Of a DNA stretch of 35,559 nucleotides, positions 6,887 through 13,944 are shown piece after piece. This DNA comes from a virus. The position numbers were made by a program, and so were the translations under genes. Positions within the stretch are counted from its first letter, which is position 1. The number at the start of each line of letters is the position of its first letter. Where the stretch lies: positions 1-35,559 of the IMG/VR virus record IMGVR_UViG_3300032435_000039; one strand, written 5' to 3'. Under the pieces are notes generated by a model. It did not search any database, had not been told where the DNA came from, and saw only the letters and a program-made list of their open reading frames with translations.

Positions 6887-7226
6887 TTTCGAAGATGTTA
6901 CCCGACAAATCCTTGGTCCACCACCAGAGGGCTATGAGTGGCAGCCGTGGCGACCACCACTGCTCGGCGGCTCTGCGTATATCTCATCGGGTGACAGAGT
7001 GTGTGTTTTCAAGTCGGTTCCGCTATGGGTGCCACCCACTGGACTTAAGCGGGGATGGGTGACCAACGACAGGATCGGAGCCTACTGGTGGTCACGTCGG
7101 CCAGACTACGACGGCGAGGAACATATATGGGATCACGGCACGAATGCCGGGGTCAGGGTATGGACGGGTCTGCTGCACTGCGAGCCGCCAATCACCGGCA
7201 GTAAAGCGATCTGGGAAATTAAATAA
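6876..7226 (+). CDS. Hypothetical protein, paralogue of 8316-8702 (116 aa)
   Basis: ATG 6876 follows GGGAG (6858-6862); the ATG directly after it could also be used. The protein is rich in Trp, Pro and Gly and contains FKSVPLWVPPTGLKRGWVTN followed by WW and a WDHG motif. The gene at 8316 has the same core (PLWVPPKGVYKQGWITRDE…WW), so the two arose by duplication or share a family. The multiple Trp/Pro residues suggest a small ligand- or protein-binding fold. No function known. Confidence 0.65.
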   Translation: MMSDFEDVTRQILGPPPEGYEWQPWRPPLLGGSAYISSGDRVCVFKSVPLWVPPTGLKRGWVTNDRIGAYWWSRRPDYDGEEHIWDHGTNAGVRVWTGLLHCEPPITGSKAIWEIK

Positions 7227-7277
7227 GTGGGATACGTGTCGAGAGTGTTTTTTGTGACGATTTAGGGAGTACAGGAC

Positions 7278-7508
7278 ATGGCAGAATTTTATATTACTCA
7301 GGAGAGGGCGATGGCCCCCGGTATTGCGGGTGAATGGCCGGAGGTAATAGAAAAGCCAGACACCCGGTATGGGCGTCTAGTGAAAGTGGAGGGCGTGCAA
7401 GAGATGATTGACGGCATCACGAAGATGATTGAAAGTAAATCCGGGGGCAATGGATGGTGGGACGGGTACCGAGAGGCAGTTGCCGGACGCGATAAGGCGT
7501 CGACATAA
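7278..7508 (+). CDS. Hypothetical small protein (76 aa)
   Basis: ATG 7278 has a GGGAG site (7266-7270). The small soluble protein contains an amphipathic stretch around KVEGVQEMIDGITKMIESKS and ends GWWDGYREAVAGRDKAST. No recognised family. It is the last gene before the csrA leader. Confidence 0.6.
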   Translation: MAEFYITQERAMAPGIAGEWPEVIEKPDTRYGRLVKVEGVQEMIDGITKMIESKSGGNGWWDGYREAVAGRDKAST

Positions 7509-7641
7509 CGATAAACTACAGCACATCCGGCACAATCCACGTTGTCTCGTTGACGATCACGATTTGGCTTTTGTCAGTCTCGCCGGGTGTGTTTTTTTCC
7601 ACGGACTGGGGAACACGGTACTCATTTTTGAAGGGAATTAA
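7509..7641 (+). other. Leader region upstream of csrA
   Basis: A 133-base gap. TTGACG (7552-7557) could be a -35, but no matching -10 is visible at 16-18 bases. Before the start lies GAAGGGAATTAA, a normal ribosome site. GGA triplets at 7603-7605 and 7635-7637 could be contact points for CsrA autoregulation. No gene supported. Confidence 0.35.
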
Positions 7642-7851
7642 ATGTTAGTTTTATCACGGAAGAAGTCTGAGACAATCCGCATCGGTGACGACATCACTGT
7701 CATGATTGTCAGGTGCGGAACTACTGTTGTGAGTGTCGGAATTGATGCCCCAAACGGGGTCAAAATACTACGCGGTGAACTGGCTACTGAGGGAGCAGAT
7801 AGCGGTCGCAGGAACGAGCATGACGCTCAGAACGGGTCTGACGCCACGTAG
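7642..7851 (+). CDS. csrA: CsrA-like RNA-binding regulator (69 aa)
   Basis: This is a clear CsrA/RsmA homologue. It begins MLVLSRKKSETIRIGDDITV, followed by VSVGIDAPNGVKILRGEL. The RNA-contact residues of the family are retained: Leu4, Arg6 and Arg44 (in KILRGE), with position 43 Leu instead of the common His. CsrA dimers bind GGA motifs in mRNA leaders and change translation and decay. The core ends at about residue 50, and a phage-specific polar tail (about 19 residues) follows. The gene is monocistronic, ended by a strong terminator (7859-7920). It may retune host carbon, motility or stress regulons, or phage mRNAs. Confidence 0.9.
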   Translation: MLVLSRKKSETIRIGDDITVMIVRCGTTVVSVGIDAPNGVKILRGELATEGADSGRRNEHDAQNGSDAT

Positions 7852-7858
7852 TATTTTT

Positions 7859-7920
7859 GCAGTGACGCCGAGCTGATCGGGTTGGCGCTTAATCGGTTTC
7901 GGCCGTCACTGCCTTTTTTT
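7859..7920 (+). terminator. Terminator after csrA
   Basis: GCAGTGACG (7859-7867) pairs with CGTCACTGC (7904-7912), extended by CCG/CGG with a one-base bulge. Seven T follow at 7914-7920. Confidence 0.75.
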
Positions 7921-7922
7921 AA

Positions 7923-7933
7923 GGGGCCACCCA
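7923..7933 (+). promoter_or_regulatory. Extended translation-start element GGGGCCANCCA
   Basis: GGGGCCACCCA ends directly at ATG 7934. The same 11-mer, with N or TG variants, ends exactly at the ATG of genes at 6449, 6779, 16111, 17153 and 17775, and near those at 19575 and 34445. GGGG can act as the Shine-Dalgarno. The conserved CCANCCA that follows is not explained by ribosome pairing. Confidence 0.7.
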
Positions 7934-8341
7934 ATGGCACGAAAAGCAAAAACAAATCGCGTGCCGAAAACACGAGCGTGCGGCCAGTGGACTGAGGCTG
8001 CATTCTGGGGATTCATGAGATCGAATCTGCGGCGAGCATACATGAAATGGCCACCGGGCAGGCAGTTATTTATCCAAAACCGGCGAGCATACACAGGACT
8101 GTGCAAACGCACAAAATGGGAGCACCAGTGTGCTGAGTGCAAATTATGGTACACGCGGAAGCAGGTGCAGGCTGATCACATCGTGCCGTGCGGCAGGTTA
8201 AAATCATGGGATGACCTGCCGGTTTTCACGCGACGATTATTCTGCGAGGTCGAAGGGCTGCAAATACTTTGCAGCGAAAAATGTCACAAGATTAAGACAG
8301 CGAAAGGGACGAGTAATGACAAAACAAATGATCACGATTGA
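7934..8341 (+). CDS. HNH endonuclease (135 aa)
   Basis: The protein follows a common phage HNH plan. A basic N-terminus with WTEAAFWGFMRSNLRRAYMK comes first, then CAECKLWYTRKQVQADHIVP (a C-x2-C zinc pair and the DHI catalytic motif), then FCEVEGLQILCSEKCHKIKT (the second zinc pair and the final HNH His). These proteins cut or nick DNA and in phages are linked to packaging, homing or host DNA degradation. The start is fixed by GGGGCCACCCA-ATG. The last 26 bases overlap the next gene. Confidence 0.85.
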   Translation: MARKAKTNRVPKTRACGQWTEAAFWGFMRSNLRRAYMKWPPGRQLFIQNRRAYTGLCKRTKWEHQCAECKLWYTRKQVQADHIVPCGRLKSWDDLPVFTRRLFCEVEGLQILCSEKCHKIKTAKGTSNDKTNDHD

Positions 8342-8702
8342 GGTGCCTGATCCACCGCCGAACCTAGAGTACACAGACGAGTACAGGTGTGCCGAGATAA
8401 ATGAGCCTTGCACATTCGGTCGTGGTTTTTACGCAGGCCCTACGTTCGAGCCGGTTCTAATCCTCCGCAAAATCGAACCACTATGGGTGCCACCCAAAGG
8501 CGTTTATAAGCAGGGGTGGATTACACGGGATGAGGGTAGCACTGAATTTTGGTGGCATGTAGAAGATGCTGAGTATAATTGCGATGAAGGAGTATGGGCT
8601 ACCGAGGGGGACTCAATACACTTATGGGGCATCCACCCGGAAAGCCTGCCACCGTTAACGATCCCAGCTCACCTGAGTAAATTTAGAGTAGGAGACGAAT
8701 GA
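8316..8702 (+). CDS. Hypothetical protein, paralogue of 6876-7226 (128 aa)
   Basis: ATG 8316 has a GGGACGAGT-type site and lies within the end of the HNH gene. The central block ILRKIEPLWVPPKGVYKQGW, ITRDE and FWWH aligns with the protein at 6876. At the DNA level CTATGGGTGCCACCC is shared exactly (7024-7037 and 8482-8495). The C-terminal half (EGVWATEGDSIHLWGIHPES) diverges. Function unknown; presumably the same binding fold as its paralogue. Confidence 0.65.
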   Translation: MTKQMITIEVPDPPPNLEYTDEYRCAEINEPCTFGRGFYAGPTFEPVLILRKIEPLWVPPKGVYKQGWITRDEGSTEFWWHVEDAEYNCDEGVWATEGDSIHLWGIHPESLPPLTIPAHLSKFRVGDE

Positions 8703-8837
8703 ATGCAGCAGGAACGACCTAACGGTTCGCCGAGAGCGAGCAGGATGTTTGACGCGGGACGTGAAGCGGTGCTGCGTGCAATGCAGGGCCAGCCACCGAT
8801 GAAGGCTGTCAGATCCGGGCGTTGGCGTTGGCGGTGA
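8703..8837 (+). CDS. Small basic protein (44 aa)
   Basis: ATG 8703 starts immediately after the previous stop (TGA ATG), with GGAG at 8691-8694. The peptide is strongly Arg-rich (RPNGSPRASRMFDAGREAVL, ending RSGRWRWR) and could bind nucleic acid. It ends in TGA overlapping the GTG start of the next gene. The tight coupling supports it as real. No family recognised. Confidence 0.5.
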   Translation: MQQERPNGSPRASRMFDAGREAVLRAMQGQPPMKAVRSGRWRWR

Positions 8838-9052
8838 CAGTGAATCAGTGTGCCGTGGCTGTGCCGATGAATCGAACGATGTTTGAACGCGTTGCAAGGA
8901 GCACTCCTGAGATCGTGCGGATGGCGGGTAACGTCTATGTGCTGCGTGGTCAGGAGCCGGAGCGTCCAGTGAGCGACGGCAAATATAAATGGTGGGAACA
9001 TTTTAATCGGGTCAATGAGGCGGCATCGAAGCACGACAGATCGGGGACATGA
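8834..9052 (+). CDS. Hypothetical small protein (72 aa)
   Basis: The start is taken as GTG 8834, which overlaps the previous stop (GTGA). ATG 8867 is an alternative. The protein contains FERVARSTPEIVRMAGNVYVL, resembling a short helix-strand unit, then a basic, aromatic end (KYKWWEHFNR). No known motif. It lies in a run of overlapping small early genes. Confidence 0.5.
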   Translation: MTVNQCAVAVPMNRTMFERVARSTPEIVRMAGNVYVLRGQEPERPVSDGKYKWWEHFNRVNEAASKHDRSGT

Positions 9053-9055
9053 TCA

Positions 9056-9325
9056 ATGACTACTGCATACCTGTTCGGGCCAACGCTGGGCGAGACACCC
9101 GGCGAATACATGCTGCGGATCACAGACAGACTGGATGACTCGGTTTGCAGTCGTCACGACCGGAACTATGGCAAGGAGGGTGGCACTGATCAGTGGCAGG
9201 CAGATCGCATGAAGTACATACATGCAGAGCGTGAGTTAATAGAGACAATGGATGCACTGGGACGGACAGCGTGTCAGTCAGGTATTTGTTTGGGTCAATT
9301 TAAAGAGAGTTACAAATGTCGTTGA
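9056..9325 (+). CDS. Hypothetical small protein (89 aa)
   Basis: ATG 9056 lies four bases after the previous stop. The charged, soluble protein contains RITDRLDDSVCSRHDRNYG and a helical centre (ADRMKYIHAERELIETMDAL), with two Cys near the end. No recognised family. It overlaps the start of the SSB-like gene by 10 bases, so the two are probably translated together. Confidence 0.6.
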   Translation: MTTAYLFGPTLGETPGEYMLRITDRLDDSVCSRHDRNYGKEGGTDQWQADRMKYIHAERELIETMDALGRTACQSGICLGQFKESYKCR

Positions 9326-9957
9326 TTGCGAAAAATAAAGGCGGCGGAAGCTTTGCTCTGGTACCAGAGGATCAACACGTTGCGAGGTGCGTGAGGATTA
9401 TAGACATCGGAACGCAGGATGGCACCTATGGACCGAAACACCAGTGCATCATCGCGTGGGAGTTGCCAGAATGTCAGCAGGTGTTGGACTCAGATCGCGG
9501 ACCTGAGCCATCGCTGATGAGTTCGTTTTACACGCTGTCGCTCAATGAAAAAAGCAACCTGCGGCGAGTGCTTGAGCAGTGGCGAGCGAAGGCATTCACG
9601 GATCACGAGCTGGAAGGATTTGACGTGTCGTCAGTGATCAGCGTACCGTGCTTAATCCAGGTGCTTCACAAGCTGAATGCAGCCAAAGAACCTCGCGCGA
9701 TAATAAACAGCATCAACCGGCTACCGAAGGGGATGTCATGCCCGCCGCAGATACTGGACTCGCTGGTGTTTACCTTAGAGGACGGCACCTGGGAACAGTT
9801 TGAATTGATACCGGAGTGGCAGCGGGAACTGATCAAAAAGTGCCCGGAATATCCGCGGTTCGTTTCGCGAATCACTGGCGGCCCGAACTCACAATCTGCC
9901 GATGAACATTTCCAGCAGATTGACGACGCTGGCAGTGATGATGAGGTTCCGTTTTGA
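9316..9957 (+). CDS. Putative single-stranded DNA-binding / recombination-associated protein (213 aa)
   Basis: The protein fits a phage family often found beside replication genes. The N-terminus is SLIAKNKGGGSFALVPEDQH followed by CVRIIDIGTQ. The central region has FYTLSLNEKSNLRRVLEQWR (typical L-x-EKS-x-LR-x-x-L-x-x-WR) and a beta-rich segment. The acidic C-terminus is DDAGSDDEVPF. The DD-x-x-PF tail is the partner-binding tip of SSB proteins. I infer that it coats single-stranded phage DNA and recruits replication or repair proteins. Position just upstream of the replication block agrees. Confidence 0.6.
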   Translation: MSLIAKNKGGGSFALVPEDQHVARCVRIIDIGTQDGTYGPKHQCIIAWELPECQQVLDSDRGPEPSLMSSFYTLSLNEKSNLRRVLEQWRAKAFTDHELEGFDVSSVISVPCLIQVLHKLNAAKEPRAIINSINRLPKGMSCPPQILDSLVFTLEDGTWEQFELIPEWQRELIKKCPEYPRFVSRITGGPNSQSADEHFQQIDDAGSDDEVPF

Positions 9958-10196
9958 CTTGCTCCGGATGCAAGCATTACGTTATCCGCATGGAGTCTTG
10001 CAACGCATTGACCGGCGTCGTGCATTGCAAGCGATGCGACCTAACGTGGGAGCTAAATGACCACATCGGCTGCAACAGATGCACGGACTGGAAATCGCTA
10101 GTCGACGTGTCAGAATGTCCCGGGGCGGTGCCATCCACTCACTGCCCTGGGCGAGTGGCCATCGTGGAGCCACCGAATCAGGGGCGGCTATTTTAA
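9954..10196 (+). CDS. Cysteine-rich, probable zinc-binding protein (80 aa)
   Basis: It starts with TTG 9954 overlapping the previous stop (TTGA). Nine Cys residues occur in 80 aa, arranged as C-x2-C near residues 3-6, CKRC at 25-28, CNRC at 40-43 and single Cys later, suggesting one or two zinc sites. Such small zinc proteins in phages often mediate protein contacts or redirect host enzymes. No family is certain. It is the last gene before the structured RNA. Confidence 0.6.
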   Translation: MTCSGCKHYVIRMESCNALTGVVHCKRCDLTWELNDHIGCNRCTDWKSLVDVSECPGAVPSTHCPGRVAIVEPPNQGRLF

Positions 10197-10213
10197 CACA
10201 GATCGTGAGTAGC

Positions 10214-10242
10214 TTGATATCATTTTAGAGTGTTGCTATAGT
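10214..10242 (+). promoter_or_regulatory. Strong sigma-70 type promoter
   Basis: TTGATA (10214-10219) and TATAGT (10237-10242) are spaced by exactly 17 bases, each matching consensus at five (-10) and four or more (-35) positions. Transcription would begin near 10249-10251, just in front of the first hairpin of the structured RNA. Confidence 0.75.
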
Positions 10243-10249
10243 TCAAATC

Positions 10250-10362
10250 CACTGCCGATGAATACGAGACATCAGCAGTCTACAATTAGACCTACGCGGA
10301 TTAATTCCGTGTTTTTCCGCCGCCATCGGTCAGCTCGTATCTGATCGATGGCGGCGTTTTTT
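10250..10362 (+). ncRNA. Structured short RNA / attenuator-like leader upstream of helicase
   Basis: Four hairpins follow one another. P1 is CTGCCGATG/CATCAGCAG (10252-10260 with 10270-10278, one mismatch). P2 is GTCTA/TAGAC (10278-10291). P3 is ACGCGG/CCGTGT (10294-10312), followed by T residues. P4 is a 16-bp stem (10318-10333 with 10341-10356, one G-T) followed by six T. The 7-base loop of P4 (CTCGTAT, 10334-10340) is a perfect complement of ATACGAG in the P1 loop (10262-10268), allowing a kissing interaction. CCGATG of P1 (10255-10260) could instead pair with CATCGG of P4 (10324-10329). With its own promoter and terminator it could be a trans-acting RNA or a transcription attenuator for the replication genes. 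Confidence 0.65.
10318..10362 (+). terminator. Very strong terminator hairpin before the helicase gene
   Basis: CGCCGCCATCGGTCAG pairs with CTGATCGATGGCGGCG (16 bp, one wobble) around a 7-base loop, followed by TTTTTT (10357-10362). It ends only 12 bases before the helicase ATG. Confidence 0.85.
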
Positions 10363-10374
10363 ATGCAGGTTGAC

Positions 10375-11805
10375 ATGGATTATAAAACGTTTCTGGATCG
10401 GAAAACTCAATCAGATCGCAACTTCGGATTCGATGCGATTGAGCTGCCTGATGTTATGTTTGATTTTCAAAAAACACTTACGACGTGGGCAATTAAGCAG
10501 GGGAGGGCCGCAGTGTTCGCTGATTGCGGACTGGGCAAAAGTTTAATGCAACTTGCCTGGGCTGATAATATTGTCCGGCACACAAATAAACCGGTGCTGA
10601 TTCTGACGCCGCTGGCTGTAGCACCACAAACGATCAGGGAGTCAGCTAAGTTTGGATTCGATGCGAGCCACTCAAAAGACGGGATACACTCAGGCGGGAT
10701 TGTGATAACAAACTACGAGCGATTGCAGCGGTTTGATAGCAAGGACTTTATCGGGGTTGTGTGCGATGAGTCGTCCATTTTAAAAAACTTTGCAGGGCAA
10801 CGCCGCAGTCAAATCACACGATTCATGGCAAAGATTCCTTATCGTTTGCTTTGCACCGCAACAGCAGCACCGAATGATTACGTCGAGCTTGGGACATCGT
10901 CGGAATCACTGGGTGAGTTGTCGCGTAGTGACATGCTGAAACGATTCTTTCGACAATTTGATGACAAGGGTGTAAAGAACGAACAGAAGAAACAGGACGA
11001 GGCAGAACGGCTTATTGAACATGAACCTTCATATTTTCATAAATTATCTTATCGAGTAGCTCAAACAATCGGCCAGTACCGGCTGAAGAATCATGCTGTC
11101 AGCCACTTCTGGCGATGGGTCGCGTCATGGTCTAAGGCTTGTCGTATGCCTTCCGATTTGGGTTTTGATGATGGCAAATTTATCCTGCCCGGACTCACCA
11201 GCGAGGACCACATCATTGAGGTTCCTCCGGCACCAGGACAACTGTTTACAGTGCCTGCAAAGGGGATGGGGGAGGAACGAGCGGAGCGAAGCCGAACATT
11301 ACGAGAGCGTTGCGAGTATGCTGCAAAACTTGTGGATCATAACAGGTCTGCCGTGATTTGGTGTCACGCAAATCCAGAGGGCGACATGCTCGAAAAGATC
11401 ATTCCTGATGCTTTACAGATCGCCGGGAAAACATCGGACGAGCAAAAACTAGAACGGTACGAGGCGTTCGCGAATGGCGAACTTCGCGTGCTGGTGATTA
11501 AGCCAAAAATTGGAGCATGGGGCCTGAACTGGCAGCACTGTAATCATGTTGTTGAGTTTGCCACTCACAGTTATGAGCAGCACTACCAAGGGCTGAGGCG
11601 TTGCTACCGATTCGGCCAAACGCAGGCCGTACATAACGACGTGATTGCAACAGAGGGAGAGGTGAGAGTGCTGGCTAATATGCGACGCAAGGCCAAACAA
11701 GCGGACATGATGTTTGAGCATCTGGTCCGTGAAATGAATCGAGCGGAACGGATTGAACGAACTAACCAATTTACTAACAAACTGGAGCTACCAAAATGGT
11801 TGTAA
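10375..11805 (+). CDS. SNF2-like DEAD/DEAH helicase (476 aa)
   Basis: A superfamily 2 ATPase of the phage SNF2-like type. It has ADCGLGKS (Walker A, about residues 49-56), VVCDESSILK (motif II, about 128-137), TATAAPND (motif III, about 161), IGAWGLNWQHCNHVV (motif V) and QGLRRCYRFGQ (motif VI). It probably remodels or unwinds phage DNA in replication or recombination. I chose ATG 10375, with AGGT at 10367-10370. The ATG at 10348 lies inside the terminator stem and would encode its poly-T tract. The gene overlaps the methyltransferase gene by 10 bases, a pairing frequent in phages. Confidence 0.9.
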   Translation: MDYKTFLDRKTQSDRNFGFDAIELPDVMFDFQKTLTTWAIKQGRAAVFADCGLGKSLMQLAWADNIVRHTNKPVLILTPLAVAPQTIRESAKFGFDASHSKDGIHSGGIVITNYERLQRFDSKDFIGVVCDESSILKNFAGQRRSQITRFMAKIPYRLLCTATAAPNDYVELGTSSESLGELSRSDMLKRFFRQFDDKGVKNEQKKQDEAERLIEHEPSYFHKLSYRVAQTIGQYRLKNHAVSHFWRWVASWSKACRMPSDLGFDDGKFILPGLTSEDHIIEVPPAPGQLFTVPAKGMGEERAERSRTLRERCEYAAKLVDHNRSAVIWCHANPEGDMLEKIIPDALQIAGKTSDEQKLERYEAFANGELRVLVIKPKIGAWGLNWQHCNHVVEFATHSYEQHYQGLRRCYRFGQTQAVHNDVIATEGEVRVLANMRRKAKQADMMFEHLVREMNRAERIERTNQFTNKLELPKWL

Positions 11806-12794
11806 AAACGCAAATTATCACAGATGACTACTACATTGCAAACGCTGATTGTGTTGAGTTTATGCAGGGATTGCCGGACGAGAGTGTTGGGCTGTCTGTC
11901 TACTCTCCACCGTTTGCAGGGCTGTATTGCTACAGTTCTGACCCGCAGGATTTAAGCAATTGCATTGACCCTGAAGAATTTTTTGAGCACTACGGTTACG
12001 TCATTGCTGAGAAACATCGATTAACAATGCCGGGCCGAATCAGCGCGGTGCATTGCATGGATATCCCGCTAACAAATGCCGGTTGTGATGCTATGTTCGA
12101 CCTGCCGGGCCGAATTATTGCGGAGCATGAGAAACGCGGATGGACGTTCGCGGGGCGGCGGATAATTTGGAAAGAGCCGCTGATGGTTCGCAACCGGACG
12201 ATGATGAAAAGCCTACATCACAAAACGTTTTGCGAGGATACAACGCGGACGTCAGTTGCAACTGCTGACACACTGTTGGCGTTTCGGCGATCCGGTGAAA
12301 ATAAAGTGCCAGTGACTCAGCAAAACGGAATTATGTCATACGCTGGCTCAAACGAAGTGCCTCGCGACTTGTTGCGGTATCGGGGGTTTGTCGGCGACCA
12401 AAAACTGAATAAATATTCGCAATGGATCTGGCGGCAATATGCGTCTTCCGTGTGGATGGATATTAGGATTGACAGGACGCTCGGCAACGGTGCCGGTCAC
12501 ATGAGTTTCGCCAAAGCTGACGGAGATGAAGAGGATGATAAGCACATGCATCCGTTACAGCTTGACGTTATTGAGCGTGCGGTTTTAATGTGGAGCAATC
12601 CCGGCGAAAGCGTTCTAACTCCGTTTATGGGTGTTGGGTCTGAGGTTTACGGAGCGGTCATTAATGGCCGTCGTGGGATTGGATGCGAACTAAAAACTGG
12701 CTATTACAATCAGGCGTGCAAAAACGTGCCAGAGGCGTTGGCGAAACAGGAGCAGCCTGAACCGACATTGTTTGACATGGATGAAGTCGAGTGA
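11796..12794 (+). CDS. DNA methyltransferase, beta-class N4/N6 type (332 aa)
   Basis: The catalytic motif IV is SPPF (residues 37-40) and the AdoMet-binding motif I is FMGVGS (about 277-282). Motif IV before motif I is the order of beta-class enzymes. SPPF/SPPY is common in N4-cytosine methylases, but N6-adenine activity cannot be excluded. MHPLQLDVIERAVLMWSNPG, just before motif I, is typical. No restriction partner is adjacent, so it is likely an orphan enzyme protecting phage DNA from host restriction or marking it. It overlaps the upstream helicase and the next small gene. Confidence 0.9.
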   Translation: MVVKTQIITDDYYIANADCVEFMQGLPDESVGLSVYSPPFAGLYCYSSDPQDLSNCIDPEEFFEHYGYVIAEKHRLTMPGRISAVHCMDIPLTNAGCDAMFDLPGRIIAEHEKRGWTFAGRRIIWKEPLMVRNRTMMKSLHHKTFCEDTTRTSVATADTLLAFRRSGENKVPVTQQNGIMSYAGSNEVPRDLLRYRGFVGDQKLNKYSQWIWRQYASSVWMDIRIDRTLGNGAGHMSFAKADGDEEDDKHMHPLQLDVIERAVLMWSNPGESVLTPFMGVGSEVYGAVINGRRGIGCELKTGYYNQACKNVPEALAKQEQPEPTLFDMDEVE

Positions 12795-12934
12795 GTGAAT
12801 CATGGATAACGCAGCTCGAATTTGACACGCGTAAATCAGAGCAGCTTCGAGCATTATTGGCGTGGGAAACTGAGCGGCAGGCCGAACGTCTGCCGCTGCC
12901 TGCCGGTGACGTGCCGCTGCCTGCCGGTGATTAG
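12791..12934 (+). CDS. Small hypothetical protein with tandem PLPAGD (47 aa)
   Basis: GTG 12791 overlaps the methyltransferase stop (GTGA). The peptide MSESWITQLEFDTRKSEQLR continues with a helix (LLAWETERQAERL) and ends LPLPAGDVPLPAGD. The ending comes from a tandem 21-bp duplication in the DNA (12892-12931 region). No family recognised, but the coupling and amphipathic helix support a real gene. Confidence 0.5.
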   Translation: MSESWITQLEFDTRKSEQLRALLAWETERQAERLPLPAGDVPLPAGD

Positions 12935-12963
12935 TAGGAAATAATTAGCAAGTATCACATAGA

Positions 12964-13001
12964 TTGTAAGCCGTTAACAGTTTATGATATTAACTGTTAA
13001 C
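12964..13001 (+). promoter_or_regulatory. Promoter with perfect inverted-repeat operator
   Basis: GTTAACAGTT (12973-12982) and AACTGTTAAC (12992-13001) are exact reverse complements separated by TATGATATT. A possible promoter (TTGTAA 12964-12969, 18-base spacer, TATTAA 12988-12993) runs through it, so a dimeric regulator bound here would block transcription of the initiator gene at 13030. Candidate binders in this window are the two ribbon-helix-helix proteins and the winged-helix protein. Confidence 0.6.
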
Positions 13002-13029
13002 AAGTGTAAATCACCGATAAGGAATTGCT

Positions 13030-13944
13030 ATGTTTGCTAAGATGTTTTCATCGATCACTGAGTCTTCCTTATGGTCTGAACCAAAGGAGGTTCGTCTGCT
13101 TTTTGTGACGATGCTAGCAAAGGCAGATTCATGCGGATTTATTGAGGCGTCTGTTCCCGGGCTGGCTCGGGTCGCGAACTTAACGATTGAGGAAACGGTG
13201 ACTAGTCTGGAGGTGTTACAGTCGCCTGATACCTACAGCAAGAACCCTGACAATGAGGGCAGGCGAATATTATCGGTGGTTGGCGGGTTTATGCTTTTGA
13301 ATTATGAAGACTACAGGGCACGCAGAAATAGTGAGGAGCGACGAGAATACATGAGGGAATATATGAGTAATTATCGTAAACAATCTGCTAACAAGTTAGC
13401 CAAGAGTAACCGCAGTAAATCGCAATTAGCCCAAGCAGAGACAGAGACAGAGACAGAGACAGAGACAGAAGCAAAGACAAAGACAAAGACAACTATTGAA
13501 TTTGATTCTTTCTGGGCGGTCTATCCTCGCAAGGTCGCGGTCGGTAAAGCTCGGATCGCGTGGGCGAAAGCAATTAAAAGTGCAAATCCGGAATTGATAA
13601 TTGCTGGTGCCGTTAAACTGGCAGCGGCAAAGCGTGATCCAAAATACACGCCGCACGCATCGACTTGGCTTAATGCTCAGCAATGGTCAGACGAGGAGTG
13701 GCAGACTGTTTCTGCGACCAATGACGCGGGCCACCCTATCGACGACTGGGACGAGGTGCAGCAAATCGTCCACGATGTGTACCACCCGGATCTCAAGAAT
13801 TGGGCGCAGGTCGAGAAGTTGCTGACGCCGCAGCAATACGCGGCCGTTGCGATCGCTGGATTTCTGAGCGTATGCGACTGCAATCAGTGGGATAAGAAAA
13901 CTCCGGCAGCATATCGAAAGGCACGGGCGTCAAACGGATGTTAG
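13030..13944 (+). CDS. Putative replication initiator / helicase loader (304 aa)
   Basis: The N-terminus (about 1-115) is a winged-helix domain like those of phage replisome organisers: SSLWSEPKEVRLLFVTMLAK, ADSCGFIEASVPGLARVANL, then EYMREYMSNYRK. A charged linker of ET/KT dipeptides follows (about 138-154). The C-terminal domain with FDSFWAVYPRKVAVGKARIA and YTPHASTWLNAQQW is common in phage replication proteins that recruit the helicase. It lies directly upstream of, and overlaps, the DnaB-like gene, the classical initiator/loader-helicase order. RBS AAGGA, 13019-13023. Confidence 0.75.
   Translation: MFAKMFSSITESSLWSEPKEVRLLFVTMLAKADSCGFIEASVPGLARVANLTIEETVTSLEVLQSPDTYSKNPDNEGRRILSVVGGFMLLNYEDYRARRNSEERREYMREYMSNYRKQSANKLAKSNRSKSQLAQAETETETETETEAKTKTKTTIEFDSFWAVYPRKVAVGKARIAWAKAIKSANPELIIAGAVKLAAAKRDPKYTPHASTWLNAQQWSDEEWQTVSATNDAGHPIDDWDEVQQIVHDVYHPDLKNWAQVEKLLTPQQYAAVAIAGFLSVCDCNQWDKKTPAAYRKARASNGC
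13438..13490 (+). repeat. Short tandem repeats in the linker of the initiator gene
   Basis: GAGACA units repeat from 13438, followed by AAGACA-type units. They encode alternating Glu-Thr and Lys-Thr. The hexamer keeps the frame, so length changes would alter only the linker between the two domains. Confidence 0.8.

Noticed and set aside
10348-10374. Earlier start codons (ATG 10348, ATG 10363) for the helicase
   Set aside because: 10348 lies in the 3' arm of the terminator stem and would translate its poly-T tract. 10363 lacks any ribosome site, whereas 10375 has AGGT at good distance.
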